Origin: Cyanobacteria bacterium UBA11370
Lineage (GTDB): Bacteria; Cyanobacteriota; Cyanobacteriia; Cyanobacteriales; Coleofasciculaceae
Assembly (NCBI GenBank): GCA_003486645.1
Contig: DNGI01000250.1
Coordinates: 6,010-34,624 of the forward strand
DNA length: 28,615 bases
Reading direction: 5' to 3'
The translations under genes were made by a program, and so were the position numbers. The first letter of the stretch is position 1. Each line of letters starts with the position of its first letter. The notes below the pieces were generated by a model. It had not been told where the DNA came from, searched no databases, and saw only the letters and a program-made list of their open reading frames with translations. This document shows positions 7,884 to 16,300 of the stretch, in pieces.

Positions 7884-8780
7884 ATGCTGACATCAACAGC
7901 TTACCCACAGATACCCCAACGCCATCATTCTGATCCACCTGGTTTATGGATCTGGGTTATGTTAGGGTCTGGTGTTCTTCATGGATTAGGATTTTGGCTG
8001 TTTCAGGGAGTATTGACGGGAAACCTCCTGCAATTACAGTCGCGTCAAACCCTGATTCCTATCGATATAATTTCTGAACCTCCCCCAGTGCGATCGCAAC
8101 CCCAATTCACTCAACCCCGGACTTCACCTCCTACTCGACAACCTAAAACAGTTCGCACTCCCACCCAATTACCTCCTCAGCGCCAAACTCTCTCGACTTC
8201 TACCTCTTCAACTCGCCCCACCCCTTCTGTAAAATCACAACAGGGTACATCAACACGAACGCAATCCCCTGAATCCAAGCCATCTCAAAATCAATCACAA
8301 GATCAATCTACTCATAATGGCAATAAGACTACCAAGCCATCACCCACACCCGCTTCATCGGGTTCCTCACCATCACCACCAGGGTCAATATCACCCACTC
8401 CTCAACCAAGATTCGGTCTCTTCGCTAATGTCCCTCCGTCCTCTCTGAGAATTTCCGGTTCCCTAAACGACACCCCCAATAAACTCGCCTCACTGAAGAC
8501 GAAACAAACCGATTTTCCTCCAAATACCGATGCGGCGGAGTTAGCATCCAACCTTGACCAACCGTTAGTATTAGAAGTATTTTTACTCATTGATCGCACC
8601 GGAATGCCAACAGTTGAACAGGTGATTTCAGTATCTGAACAGACGAGTGGTATTAACCTCACCCAGCTAGTACAGGCGATTATCCAAACCTGGGAATTTG
8701 AGCCAACCTATAATAATCAAGGCGAACCCTTTGGCCAGACTTACCAACTCTCACTGCAAATCACACCGCGATCGCCATAA
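7884..8780 (+). CDS. TonB-like energy transducer
   Basis: A 298-residue protein built like TonB, which couples inner-membrane energy to outer-membrane transporters. It has a short cytoplasmic N-terminus, one membrane span at about residues 20-40 (GLWIWVMLGSGVLHGLGFWLF), a long Pro/Ser/Thr/Gln-rich periplasmic linker (about 65-190), and a C-terminal domain of roughly 80 residues with VLEVFLLIDRTGMPT and IIQTWEFEPTYNNQGEPFGQ, which fits the W-x-F-x-P-A pattern of TonB C-termini. The span carries the His (VLHGLGFW) commonly seen in TonB-type anchors. An in-frame TTG at 7836 would add 16 residues, but ATG 7884 seems likelier. No exbB or exbD lies nearby. Confidence 0.75.
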   Translation: MLTSTAYPQIPQRHHSDPPGLWIWVMLGSGVLHGLGFWLFQGVLTGNLLQLQSRQTLIPIDIISEPPPVRSQPQFTQPRTSPPTRQPKTVRTPTQLPPQRQTLSTSTSSTRPTPSVKSQQGTSTRTQSPESKPSQNQSQDQSTHNGNKTTKPSPTPASSGSSPSPPGSISPTPQPRFGLFANVPPSSLRISGSLNDTPNKLASLKTKQTDFPPNTDAAELASNLDQPLVLEVFLLIDRTGMPTVEQVISVSEQTSGINLTQLVQAIIQTWEFEPTYNNQGEPFGQTYQLSLQITPRSP

Positions 8781-8857
8781 ACAAACACTGTTCTCTTTGC
8801 TCAATCCAGTCGAACTTATGCTAACCTTGAACAGGTGAGATATTCACCCAACAACCT

Positions 8858-8928
8858 GCGGGCGTAGTTTAGTGGTAAAACCTTAGCCTTCCAAGCTAAT
8901 GATGCGAGTTCGATTCTCGCCGCCCGCT
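8858..8928 (+). tRNA. tRNA-Gly (anticodon UCC)
   Basis: A full cloverleaf is visible: acceptor GCGGGCG/CGCCCGC, D-arm GTTT-AGTGGTA-AAAC, anticodon stem TTAGC/GCTAA around loop CTTCCAA (anticodon TCC), and T-arm GCGAG-TTCGATT-CTCGC. The discriminator is T, and CCA is not encoded. It decodes GGA (and GGG) glycine codons. Confidence 0.97.
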
Positions 8929-9289
8929 TTTACCTACGTATGAATGCAACTTGGTATAACCTTAACTTGCTTGAGAGGGAGAGGGAGATAAATTGCCTCG
9001 AAGCTGAAACCGGATTGTAAGTTCTTCAAGATACCCCCGATGGGTACTGCCAAAGCTAGAACGCAGGTTCCATTCTGGAATAGTTAAGACAATTAATGGC
9101 TAGCTGTTGGTGGTTGCACTGCATTTAATAGAATCATAATCATCAACACTTTGGACTCACATTAACTAAGGTTAAGGGACTTTCAATGTGAAATTAGCTG
9201 AAATTAATCTGAGCAAAATTATCCTTTTTGTCAGCCAATGCCTTTGTATTTGCAAAAAGCTACACCTCGCTTTATTTAGGAGAAACGTA
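8929..9289. other. Intergenic region between tRNA-Gly and haloperoxidase
   Basis: I see no gene here. Bases 8935-8957 (TACGTATGAATGCAACTTGG and flank) closely match the right arm of the inverted-repeat element at the end of the window (28597-28615), so this may be a solo end of the same repeat family. AGGAG at 9278-9282 is the ribosome binding site of the haloperoxidase gene. The in-frame extension back to GTG 9188 is better read as leader. Confidence 0.5.
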
Positions 9290-10714
9290 ATGGACCCAAT
9301 TCTGTATTGGAATGACGTGGCACTCGAAGCTAATCGCGTTAGTCATACCAATGGGAAAAATGAGCAAACTGGCCCGACCCTGAGTTCTCGTGCTTTAGCG
9401 ATCGTTCACCTAGCGATGTATGATGCCTATGCAGGGGTACGAGGAAATCCACTTCATCCGGTTAACTTGTCTCCTTATCTCCCTGACTTACCGAACCCGG
9501 AACCTGATGCTTCGGCAGATGCTGCGGTTGCTGCGGCGGCACACGCCACATTGTCGAGTTTGTTTCCCAGTCAAAAACCCTTTTTTGATCTCAAACATAC
9601 TCAAGCAGGTTTACAAGGAACGGGTTTGCAAGCTGGTCATGACTATGGCCTATTGGTAGCACAAAAAATTCTAGAACAGCGGCAGAATGACCCCAATGCA
9701 AGTGATAATGGTTATGCAGCATCCGTTGCTCGTGGCGCACATCGTCCTGATCCAGATAATCCGAGTCAAGGGTTCCATGCTCCCTTCTATGGTGCCAAAT
9801 CGAAAGGTTTTGCGATCACCGATCGCCATGAATTGATGGTTCCGCCTCAACCCGGAACTGCGGAGTATCTGAACGCCTTGCGACAAGTACGGGGGAAAGG
9901 GATTGCACCGGAATTAATGGGAACTCTACCTCCAGATCTGTCTCGTCGAACTGCCAATGAAACCCTGATCGGTATCTACTGGGGTTACGATGGTGCGGCA
10001 GAGTTGGGTACACCCCCCCGTTTGTATAACCAAATCGTTCGTACTGTAGCGATCGCGCGGGGTAATAGTGTTGATCAAAATGCTCGTCTCTTCGCTTTGG
10101 TGAATGCGGCGATGGGAGATGCGGGTATTTTAGCTTGGGATCAGAAATATATCCATGATTTATGGCGACCTGTCGTCGGTATTCGGGAGGATGATCCGTC
10201 GTTAGGGCCAACAGGTATTGGTAATAATATCATTTCTGAGGATTCTGATCCGTCTTGGTTGCCGTTAGGCGCACCAAATACGAATTCCCCAACCTTTGCC
10301 AAAAACTTTACCCCACCTTTCCCCGCCTATCCCTCTGGACACGCTACCTTCGGTGCAGCAGCATTCCATATTACCCGACTATTTTATGGTGTAAGCGATC
10401 GCAACAACGACAATTTATTTGACGGTCTGACTTTTGTCTCTGATGAATTTAATGGTATTAGTCGAGATAATAAGGGAACAGTACGACCGAAACACGTTCG
10501 TAGTTTTCCCGGCGGATTGTGGCAAATGATTGTAGAAAATGGACTCAGCCGTGTTTATTTAGGCGTACATTGGGTCTTTGATGCGTTTGCCGCAGATGGC
10601 ATGGGTAATCCCGATCTCTCCCGGAATATCGGTGGTATTCCACTGGGCATTACAATTGCTGAAGATATCTTTAACAACGGACTGAACCTATCAAGCGTTG
10701 GGCCTCGGAATTAG
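9290..10714 (+). CDS. Vanadium-dependent haloperoxidase (PAP2 superfamily)
   Basis: This enzyme would use vanadate and H2O2 to oxidise a halide to hypohalous acid. All parts of the vanadate-binding signature are present in the 474-residue protein: K286-YIHDLW-RP (K286, R293), YPSGH (S349, G350, H351; His351 is the expected acid-base residue) and SRVYLGVHWVFDA (R421, H427; His427 would ligate vanadium). The N-terminal MDPILYWNDVALEANR and SSRALAIVHLAMYDAY are typical of bacterial enzymes of this family. ATG 9290 is chosen over upstream GTG 9188 because AGGAG lies 7 bases before it. No signal peptide is evident. Halide choice (Cl, Br, I) cannot be read. A phosphatase role is possible for the fold but unlikely given the full signature. 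Confidence 0.93.
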   Translation: MDPILYWNDVALEANRVSHTNGKNEQTGPTLSSRALAIVHLAMYDAYAGVRGNPLHPVNLSPYLPDLPNPEPDASADAAVAAAAHATLSSLFPSQKPFFDLKHTQAGLQGTGLQAGHDYGLLVAQKILEQRQNDPNASDNGYAASVARGAHRPDPDNPSQGFHAPFYGAKSKGFAITDRHELMVPPQPGTAEYLNALRQVRGKGIAPELMGTLPPDLSRRTANETLIGIYWGYDGAAELGTPPRLYNQIVRTVAIARGNSVDQNARLFALVNAAMGDAGILAWDQKYIHDLWRPVVGIREDDPSLGPTGIGNNIISEDSDPSWLPLGAPNTNSPTFAKNFTPPFPAYPSGHATFGAAAFHITRLFYGVSDRNNDNLFDGLTFVSDEFNGISRDNKGTVRPKHVRSFPGGLWQMIVENGLSRVYLGVHWVFDAFAADGMGNPDLSRNIGGIPLGITIAEDIFNNGLNLSSVGPRN

Positions 10715-10756
10715 AACGCCTTGCATCCAGAATCATCTTACCTAAGACTTTAGTAG

Positions 10757-10794
10757 AAGGGGGTAGGCTTTTACACAAAGCTTGCCCCTTTATC
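10757..10794 (+). terminator. Probable terminator of the haloperoxidase gene
   Basis: AAGGGGGTAGGCTTT pairs imperfectly with AAAGCTTGCCCCTT across a TACAC loop, followed by TTTAT. It lies about 45 bases after the stop codon, so it fits a Rho-independent terminator. Confidence 0.6.
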
Positions 10795-10801
10795 CGGATA
10801 A

Positions 10802-10908
10802 TATAGCAACGGACATATCGGTTAAGACGTTATGTTTGGCGTTGAAGGCAACAGGCAACAGGCAACAGGCAACAGCAAAATGTCCTAACAATTGTGGCGA
10901 CTGCTATA
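10802..10908. mobile_element. MITE-like element with GGCAACA tandem core
   Basis: Two imperfect 30-base inverted ends, both beginning TATAGCA when read inward and sharing ...GTTARGAC.TT, bracket a 107-bp unit. The centre holds four perfect copies of GGCAACA (10847-10874). It has no coding capacity. Size and the TATAGC ends are shared with the element at 28036-28145. Confidence 0.5.
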
Positions 10909-11245
10909 ACAGCCATTAATCAACAAAAATCTAAACTGCTATTGTTTAACTTTACGGTGATGTGCCACTTAAAAAACAGTCTACTTTGAAAACACAATTG
11001 GGTAAATTAGTTTCAATTAAAAATCGCCTTCACTTCTCAAAATTTCTATAGGTTCGGGCAGTACCTGGGAACTTTATTATAAATAACTTCGACAAGACTA
11101 AAAAGAGATTCCAAAGAGGATAGCGGTTCTACTTTTTTCTAGATTGCTTCTAAAAAAAATCAAATTTTTTGGAACCTTTGGCTTCTTCTCAACGACTGTA
11201 ATAGTAACAACCCACAAATACAACCTACCCCTTGAGGAAGTAACA

Positions 11246-11776
11246 ATGAAACGTACAATTAAATCTGTTGTCGCCCTTTCTGCTTTAGCCGCTACTGCGA
11301 TCGCTCCTATTTTACTCTCTGCTAATAGTGCTTCCGCTAGACCCGAAGGAACAGACGCAAATTACATCGGTGCGGGTGTCGCAGCAGGCGTTACCAATGG
11401 TGGACAAGATGGTGATGCAGCAACCTTTGGCGGTAATATTCAAGGGCGTATCACCACTTCAAAAGCCCCAGTTTCTCTACGCGGTGCTGTGCTATTCAGC
11501 GACGACAATAGCGCGATTATGCCGATAGTTACCTATGATGTTCCTGTCACTAATAACGCAAATATTTACGTTGGTGCTGGATATTCTTTTGTTGAAACCG
11601 AAGGACAACCCACACCGTTAGGTAACAGCAATGCTCCTGTCGTAACTGTAGGTGCTGAAGCTCAATTTGGTCAAAATGTTGTTGTCTATGGCGATACTAA
11701 AATAGGAATTGAGGCTTACGAAAATAGTTCTGCCTCTGCGGTCAGTTTCCAAGGTGGTGCAGGTATCCGCTTCTAG
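11246..11776 (+). CDS. Small outer-membrane beta-barrel protein
   Basis: A 176-residue exported protein. It starts with a classic signal peptide: MKR, a hydrophobic core (about 8-24), and cleavage probably after SANSASA at residue 31. The mature part is rich in Gly, Ala, Val, Asn and Thr and alternates hydrophobic and polar residues as beta-strands do (ANIYVGAGYSFVE, APVVTVGAEAQF). It ends GGAGIRF, and a terminal Phe is the recognition signal for outer-membrane barrel assembly. About eight strands would fit. GAGG with suitable spacing lies before ATG 11246. Homologues occur as short outer-membrane porin-like proteins in cyanobacteria; whether it forms a pore is unknown. Confidence 0.8.
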   Translation: MKRTIKSVVALSALAATAIAPILLSANSASARPEGTDANYIGAGVAAGVTNGGQDGDAATFGGNIQGRITTSKAPVSLRGAVLFSDDNSAIMPIVTYDVPVTNNANIYVGAGYSFVETEGQPTPLGNSNAPVVTVGAEAQFGQNVVVYGDTKIGIEAYENSSASAVSFQGGAGIRF

Positions 11777-11845
11777 AACATTTGTCAGGTTTTGGTTCAA
11801 GTTTTGGGTCTTTAACTGGTCAGTTTTGCGTTGAATAAGGCAGAG

Positions 11846-11888
11846 TTATTAGTCCTTAGTTAGGGAAACTACTACTAAGGACTAATGA
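11846..11888 (+). terminator. Long hairpin after the beta-barrel gene
   Basis: ATTAGTCCTTAGT (11848-11860) pairs exactly with ACTAAGGACTAAT (11874-11886), extendable by a few bases with a G-U pair, around a 13-base loop. No strong T-run follows. It may stop transcription or protect the 3' end of the beta-barrel mRNA. Confidence 0.5.
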
Positions 11889-11967
11889 CTATATTTAGAT
11901 TAGTTCAATGTTTAAACGTTTCCCTTTTGACTCGTCAAATTCTGCACTCGTAAAGGATTATATTAAG

Positions 11968-12006
11968 GGGGACAAGGGAGACAAGGAGGACAAGGGGGAC
12001 AAGGAA
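11968..12006. repeat. Degenerate short tandem repeat GGGGACAAGG
   Basis: About four units of GGGGGACAAGG / GGAGACAAGG / AGGACAAGGG run in tandem with single-base variation. The same unit recurs at 28561-28589, so it is a dispersed repeat of this genome. Confidence 0.75.
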
Positions 12007-12143
12007 GGTTTTCGTCTCTACCAACTACTTCTGACCACACCCTCATAACAAGGAGAATGCCTGGGTTGAGCAATCAATTCCCTTATGGCATTCTGCAAGT
12101 AGAAATATTGTTTTGACTTGTGAGAGCAAGCTTATCCTCGTGA

Positions 12144-12338
12144 TTACACACTCTCAGCTTCAATCTTACCGTTCTGGGCTGGGGTAAGCTGTGGAGTAAC
12201 GCCCAGTGTAGTGTCGGGGAACTGCCAACGGCGATCAGCGATATTTGACTGGAGCAACATCAGTGCTTTGGGTAAGCAGATGCAAACCGCAGCGTTGATT
12301 AGCGTTATTAATAAACAATCAATTAAACTCATATCCAT
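12144..12338 (-). CDS. Small predicted membrane protein
   Basis: A 64-residue frame with a hydrophobic N-terminal half (SLIDCLLITLINAAVCICLPKALMLL, about residues 4-29) that would span a membrane once, followed by a soluble tail (QSNIADRRWQFPDTTLGV...). On the minus strand AAAGG lies about 10 bases before the ATG. An overlapping plus-strand frame (12211-12438) has no ribosome binding site and unnatural composition, so I prefer this one. Function unknown. Confidence 0.5.
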   Translation of the reverse strand: MDMSLIDCLLITLINAAVCICLPKALMLLQSNIADRRWQFPDTTLGVTPQLTPAQNGKIEAESV

Positions 12339-12502
12339 AATTCGCTACCTTTGTAAACGGATTAGACTTGTCATTAGTCTTTCCTATTCTTTAAATTATG
12401 AGCGAAAATACGGAAATTGCGTCAATCCAATGGTTTGAGTTACTTGTAACGGAAATAAGTTTTTCTAATAGGTGTGGCGGTTGATCGTCTGATCTGCATT
12501 GA

Positions 12503-12634
12503 AACGCCTCTCAAAATGCTAAAGTGGCTGACGTTCAGCTATCGGCTGATGAATTACAAGCGATTAATCAAATTGGGTGGAGTGTCACCGATCATCTTGA
12601 CGAGAATCCCGTGATGTGGGACTGGGATTCCTGA
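12503..12634 (+). pseudogene. 3' relic of an aldo/keto reductase gene
   Basis: An open frame preceded by an in-frame stop (12500-12502) translates to NASQNAKVADVQLSADELQA, continues INQIGWSVTDHLDENPVMWD and ends at TGA 12632. This matches the extreme C-terminus of cyanobacterial aldo/keto reductases (…IG..VTDHLD.NPVMW.W). The catalytic barrel (Asp, Tyr, Lys, His residues) is missing upstream, with only scrambled remnants such as TGGCGGTTGATC (perhaps RWLI) at about 12475. It is a dead fragment of at most 44 codons just upstream of rpsU. Confidence 0.75.
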
Positions 12635-12708
12635 AAACAATTATGCTAGGGTATTGATCGAGCTTTAAATTAGTGACTTTCAGTCATAAGTGTTGATAAG
12701 TAAGTAGG

Positions 12709-12885
12709 ATGACTCAAGTAGTTGTTGGTCAGAACGAAGGAATTGATTCAGCGTTGCGTCGATTTAAGCGTCAAGTATCCAAAGCGGGGATTTTGGCTGA
12801 GGTAAGGCGGCATCGTCACTTTGAAACTCCCCTGGAAAAACGCAAGCGCAAGGAAGTTGCCCGACGCAAGAAGCGCTGGACCTAG
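12709..12885 (+). CDS. rpsU: 30S ribosomal protein S21
   Basis: This 58-residue basic protein is ribosomal protein S21 of the small subunit. It reads [20 protein letters not shown] and continues with a kinase-like basic helix ([17 protein letters not shown]), then the family's Lys/Arg-rich tail ([15 protein letters not shown]). Homologues share the pattern of a short acidic-to-neutral beta-strand, then E-x-I-D-x-A-L-R-R-F-K-R. It lies alone, 75 bases after the aldo/keto reductase relic, and convergent with the minus-strand response regulator gene. GTAGG abuts the start codon, so initiation probably relies on weak upstream purines. Cyanobacteria often carry two or three rpsU copies; this may be one of several. 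Confidence 0.95.
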   Translation: MTQVVVGQNEGIDSALRRFKRQVSKAGILAEVRRHRHFETPLEKRKRKEVARRKKRWT

Positions 12886-12916
12886 CCAGCTATTCAGTTA
12901 CAGTTATAGCCGATCG

Positions 12917-12947
12917 CATCTGGATGAATGAGTCTTTCGTCCAGGTG
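12917..12947 (+). terminator. Hairpin after rpsU
   Basis: CATCTGGATGA (12917-12927) pairs with TCGTCCAGGTG (12937-12947), with two G-U pairs and a 9-base loop. It sits between the convergent rpsU and response regulator genes. No T-run follows, so true terminator function is uncertain. Confidence 0.4.
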
Positions 12948-12984
12948 TAATCTGCTATATTGTATAGTCATACACTTTATCCCT

Positions 12985-13365
12985 TTAAAGCTGCCACCCT
13001 AACGTATCTGCTACCTGGTGAGCCAGAGAGATCGGATCGAAAGGCTTAGTAATCCATCCAGCTACACCGATCGCTTGAAACTTACGTTGATCGGCGGGTT
13101 GTACTTTTGCCGTTAATAAAATGACGGGAATCGAGCGTGAAACGAGATCGGCTTGTAGGTGTTGGAAGGTGGTAAAGCCATCCATATCCGGCATCATAAC
13201 ATCTAAAAGGATTGCATCGGGTTGCTGAGTTTTAGCCTTTGCGATCCCTTCGCTACCCGAATTAGCGGTTAACACGTCCCACCCTGCTTCCATTTCCAAA
13301 CTGAGTTGGGCGACTTCTCGGATATCCTCTTCGTCATCAATGAGTAGAATACACTTGGTTGTCAT
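12985..13365 (-). CDS. Single-domain response regulator (CheY-like)
   Basis: A 126-residue stand-alone receiver. It has the acidic pair in IDDEED near residues 9-13, the phospho-acceptor Asp55 in AILLDVMMPDMDG, the Thr in VILLTAK and the conserved Lys in ITKPFDP. There is no output domain, so it acts by protein contact or as a phosphorelay intermediate. ATG 13365 is chosen because AAGGAGG lies 6 bases before it; the frame runs further upstream but that part overlaps the kinase gene. Its start lies inside the last 29 bases of the kinase gene, so the two are translationally coupled and very probably a cognate pair. Confidence 0.93.
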   Translation of the reverse strand: MTTKCILLIDDEEDIREVAQLSLEMEAGWDVLTANSGSEGIAKAKTQQPDAILLDVMMPDMDGFTTFQHLQADLVSRSIPVILLTAKVQPADQRKFQAIGVAGWITKPFDPISLAHQVADTLGWQL

Positions 13366-16300
13366 GGTTGTGGCCTCCTTCTTTTCTGACGGCTGGCAAG
13401 GTAAAGTAAAAGGAACTCCCTTCACCCACTACACTTTCAGCCCATAAGCGACCGCCATGCTGCTCTACAATATTACGGCAGATCGCTAAACCTAAACCAG
13501 TTCCCCCTTTTTTGCGCGAGTCAGACGCATCAACTTGTTGGAAACGTTCAAAAATACTCTGAAGTTTGTTAGCCGGAATTCCGCGTCCCTGGTCTTTAAC
13601 TTGAAACAAGACTTCTTGATTTTGAGTTTCAACGGTTAGCCAGATTGTACTACCTGGAGGAGAGAATTTAATCGCATTACTCAATAAATTAATTAACGTC
13701 TGAAGAATAGAGTCAGGGTCAGCCCATAATAGGATGGATACGGGAGCAATCGATAAGGTAATTCGTTCCTTCTCTGCCATTGCTTGCATTGCTTCTGCGG
13801 CTTGTACAATCAGGTCAGCGGCGGTGCAGTCTTGTTTGACCATCCTTACTTTACCCGATTCCATCCGTTGCAGGTCAAGAATATCATTAACCAAACGACT
13901 CAATCGGTCTGTATTGTTCACGGCAATTTCTAACATCCGTTGACCTTTTTCAGTTAGCGTACCAAGTTTTCCCGTCGCCAGTAATCCCAGAGAACCACGA
14001 ATTGAAGTGAGGGGAGTACGGAGTTCATGACTCGCAACAGAAACAAATTCATCTTTCATTCGTTCTACCGCTTTGCGATCGCTAATATCAATAATTACCG
14101 TAAAAAATCCTTTGACTTCTCCCTGTTCATTCACATCCGGAATGTGAGTGGTACTCAGGTAGTGGGTATTCCCTTCTCGGTCAACTAAATCGTTTTCATA
14201 AGTCACTCGTTCTCCTGATAAAGCTACTTCTATATAACCTTGAATTCGCTGATAAACCGTTTCACCGAGTAATTCCCGAATATGAAGTCCGTAAATATCC
14301 GTGCGGGTTCGTCCAAACCAATCTTCATAGGCTTGATTATTAAATCGATAGCACTGTTGAGCATCAATATAAGAAATAAATACAGGCAACGCATCTGTAA
14401 TCAGTCGTAATTGTTCCTCACTTTGGCGTAGTGCTTCCTCTGCTTGTTGGCGATCGCGAATTTCCTGTTGTAATTGTTGATTAGTGGCGGTGAGTTCTGC
14501 CGTTCGTTCGGCTACCATCTCTTCCAGATTTTCCAGCAATTGAGCTTGGGATAAAGCAATACCAATTTGATCGGCTAGTTGGTGTAATAATTCAATTTCA
14601 AAAGTTGTCCATTGCCGAGGACTATCACACTGATGAGCAATCAAAAACCCCCACAGTTGTTGTTTAACCAGAATGGGTGCGACTAGATTAGCCTTGACCA
14701 CAAATTGCCTTAAAAGTTCGTTATTAAAGGGATGATTCGTGGCTTGATTGAGATTCATAAACGGGGAATTTTTATCAGGATAACTATTATTAACATAATC
14801 CGTTCCCAAGTAAGGATCGATAATATTCTGACCGAGAATAACAGGCCAATTTGGAAGTACAGCTTCTTGCACTACCGTTCCAAAACCATCCGCATGAAGT
14901 TGACAAATCAACACTCGATCCGCTTGTAGAAGCTTTTGTACTTCTGTCACCGTAGTTTGTAAAATTTCCTCAAGTTGTAACGATTGACGAATCTTTAATG
15001 TCACTTCAGAAAGTAATTGCGATCGCTGGTTCTGGCGTTGGAGTTCCTGTTCAGCTAATTTGCGTACTGTGATGTCACGTCCTTCGGGAATTAACAAAAC
15101 CACTTTACCCATTTCATCCTTAACAGGCTTAAGCGAGAAATCAATCATTGCCACTCGATTTTCAACCCCTAACATATCTAATTCATACCGCACAAATTCA
15201 CCTTGAGACGCTTGAGCGATCGCCGCTTTCAAGCAATTTTTAGTCTCAGGTGAATTTCCCCACCAAGGCGCTTCCCAAAAGGGTTGATCTACCACATCAT
15301 CGAGTGCCACTCCAGCAAAATCTAAAGTCGTTTGATTCGCTTCAATTAACGTACCATCGGGTTGAAGTAGACCCATAAATTGGAAGGTTTGATCGAAGAT
15401 GGCACGGAATTTTCGCTCACTCTTACGCAATGCGTCCTCAGCTTGCCGCCGTTCAGTAATATCAATTCCTACCGATACAGCAGCCGTACCTTGTTGATAT
15501 TTTTGAGCAGCAATTAAGTAACTACTGGTCGAGTTATTAATATGAATATCAATAACTTGTGAGGTCGATTGATCATTACTATTCAGAAATCGACGCATAA
15601 ATTCAGCAAACTGGGAATTCGTCTCAATAAACCCCAGTTTTTGTCCAATAAAGGCTTCAGGAGATAAGTTAAAAGTGGCGGCTAAATGTCGATTAACTCC
15701 CAGGTATCGGAGGGAGTGGGGAATGGGGAGTGGGGAATGGGGAGTGGTAAAAATCGGGTCTTTGGGTTTATTTTTTCCTCCAGTTCCTACCCAGGAAACA
15801 AACCCCGGAACAGCATCTAATACAGCCTCCAGTTGTTCCTTTGCTGCTTTGACTTCCTCTTCTACCTGTTTGCGTTCAGTAATATCAAAAGCCGTTCCCA
15901 GTATAGCTGACTTGCCCTCAAATTCAATAGCTTCTCCAGCAAAATCAACCCAACGAATTTCGGCATTTTTGGTTAATATTTTTACTTCATATCTTAAAAT
16001 AATTTCGTCATTTTGCTGTAAGGCTAAACTGCGTTCTTTCAGCAAGTCTTGAAAATCAGGATGAACCAAATCTAAAAAATTCATACTTAATAACTCTTCC
16101 GGTTTGTAACCCGTGATAGCCGCAGTGGCAGGATTAACATAACGCAATTTTGTATCCTGATAAATAAAGGTAGCGGCTGGGACAGTTTCGGCTAGGGTAC
16201 GAAATTTGAGTTCACTTTCGCGCAAGGCGGCTGTTGCTTGTTGGCGTTCTACTATTTCAGTTTCTAACCGTTGAATGGTTTGTCGGAGTTCGAGAGTTCG

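Larger units (their letters stand above)
10715..11245. other. Long intergenic region carrying a small inverted-repeat element
   Basis: About 530 bases without a gene. It contains the haloperoxidase terminator, the inverted-repeat element at 10802-10908 and then roughly 330 A/T-rich bases that form the 5' region of the outer-membrane protein gene. A frame running back from that gene to TTG 11144 lacks a ribosome binding site and is discounted. Confidence 0.5.
11777..12143. other. Intergenic region with GGGGACAAGG tandem repeat
   Basis: No gene is visible. It contains the hairpin at 11846-11888 and the degenerate 10-base tandem repeat listed separately. Confidence 0.5.

Noticed and set aside
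9188..9289. 34-residue N-terminal extension of the haloperoxidase from GTG 9188
   Set aside because: AGGAG lies directly before ATG 9290 and homologues start at the MDPILYWND-like sequence.
9816..10211. Minus-strand 131-residue frame within the haloperoxidase gene
   Set aside because: Fully antisense to a gene with intact signature residues; no motif or ribosome binding site.
12211..12438. Plus-strand 75-residue frame overlapping the small membrane protein
   Set aside because: No ribosome binding site and odd composition; the opposite-strand frame has a Shine-Dalgarno sequence and a clear membrane span.
15675..16052. Plus-strand 125-residue frame in the kinase gene
   Set aside because: Antisense shadow passing through the in-frame GGGGAGT repeat.
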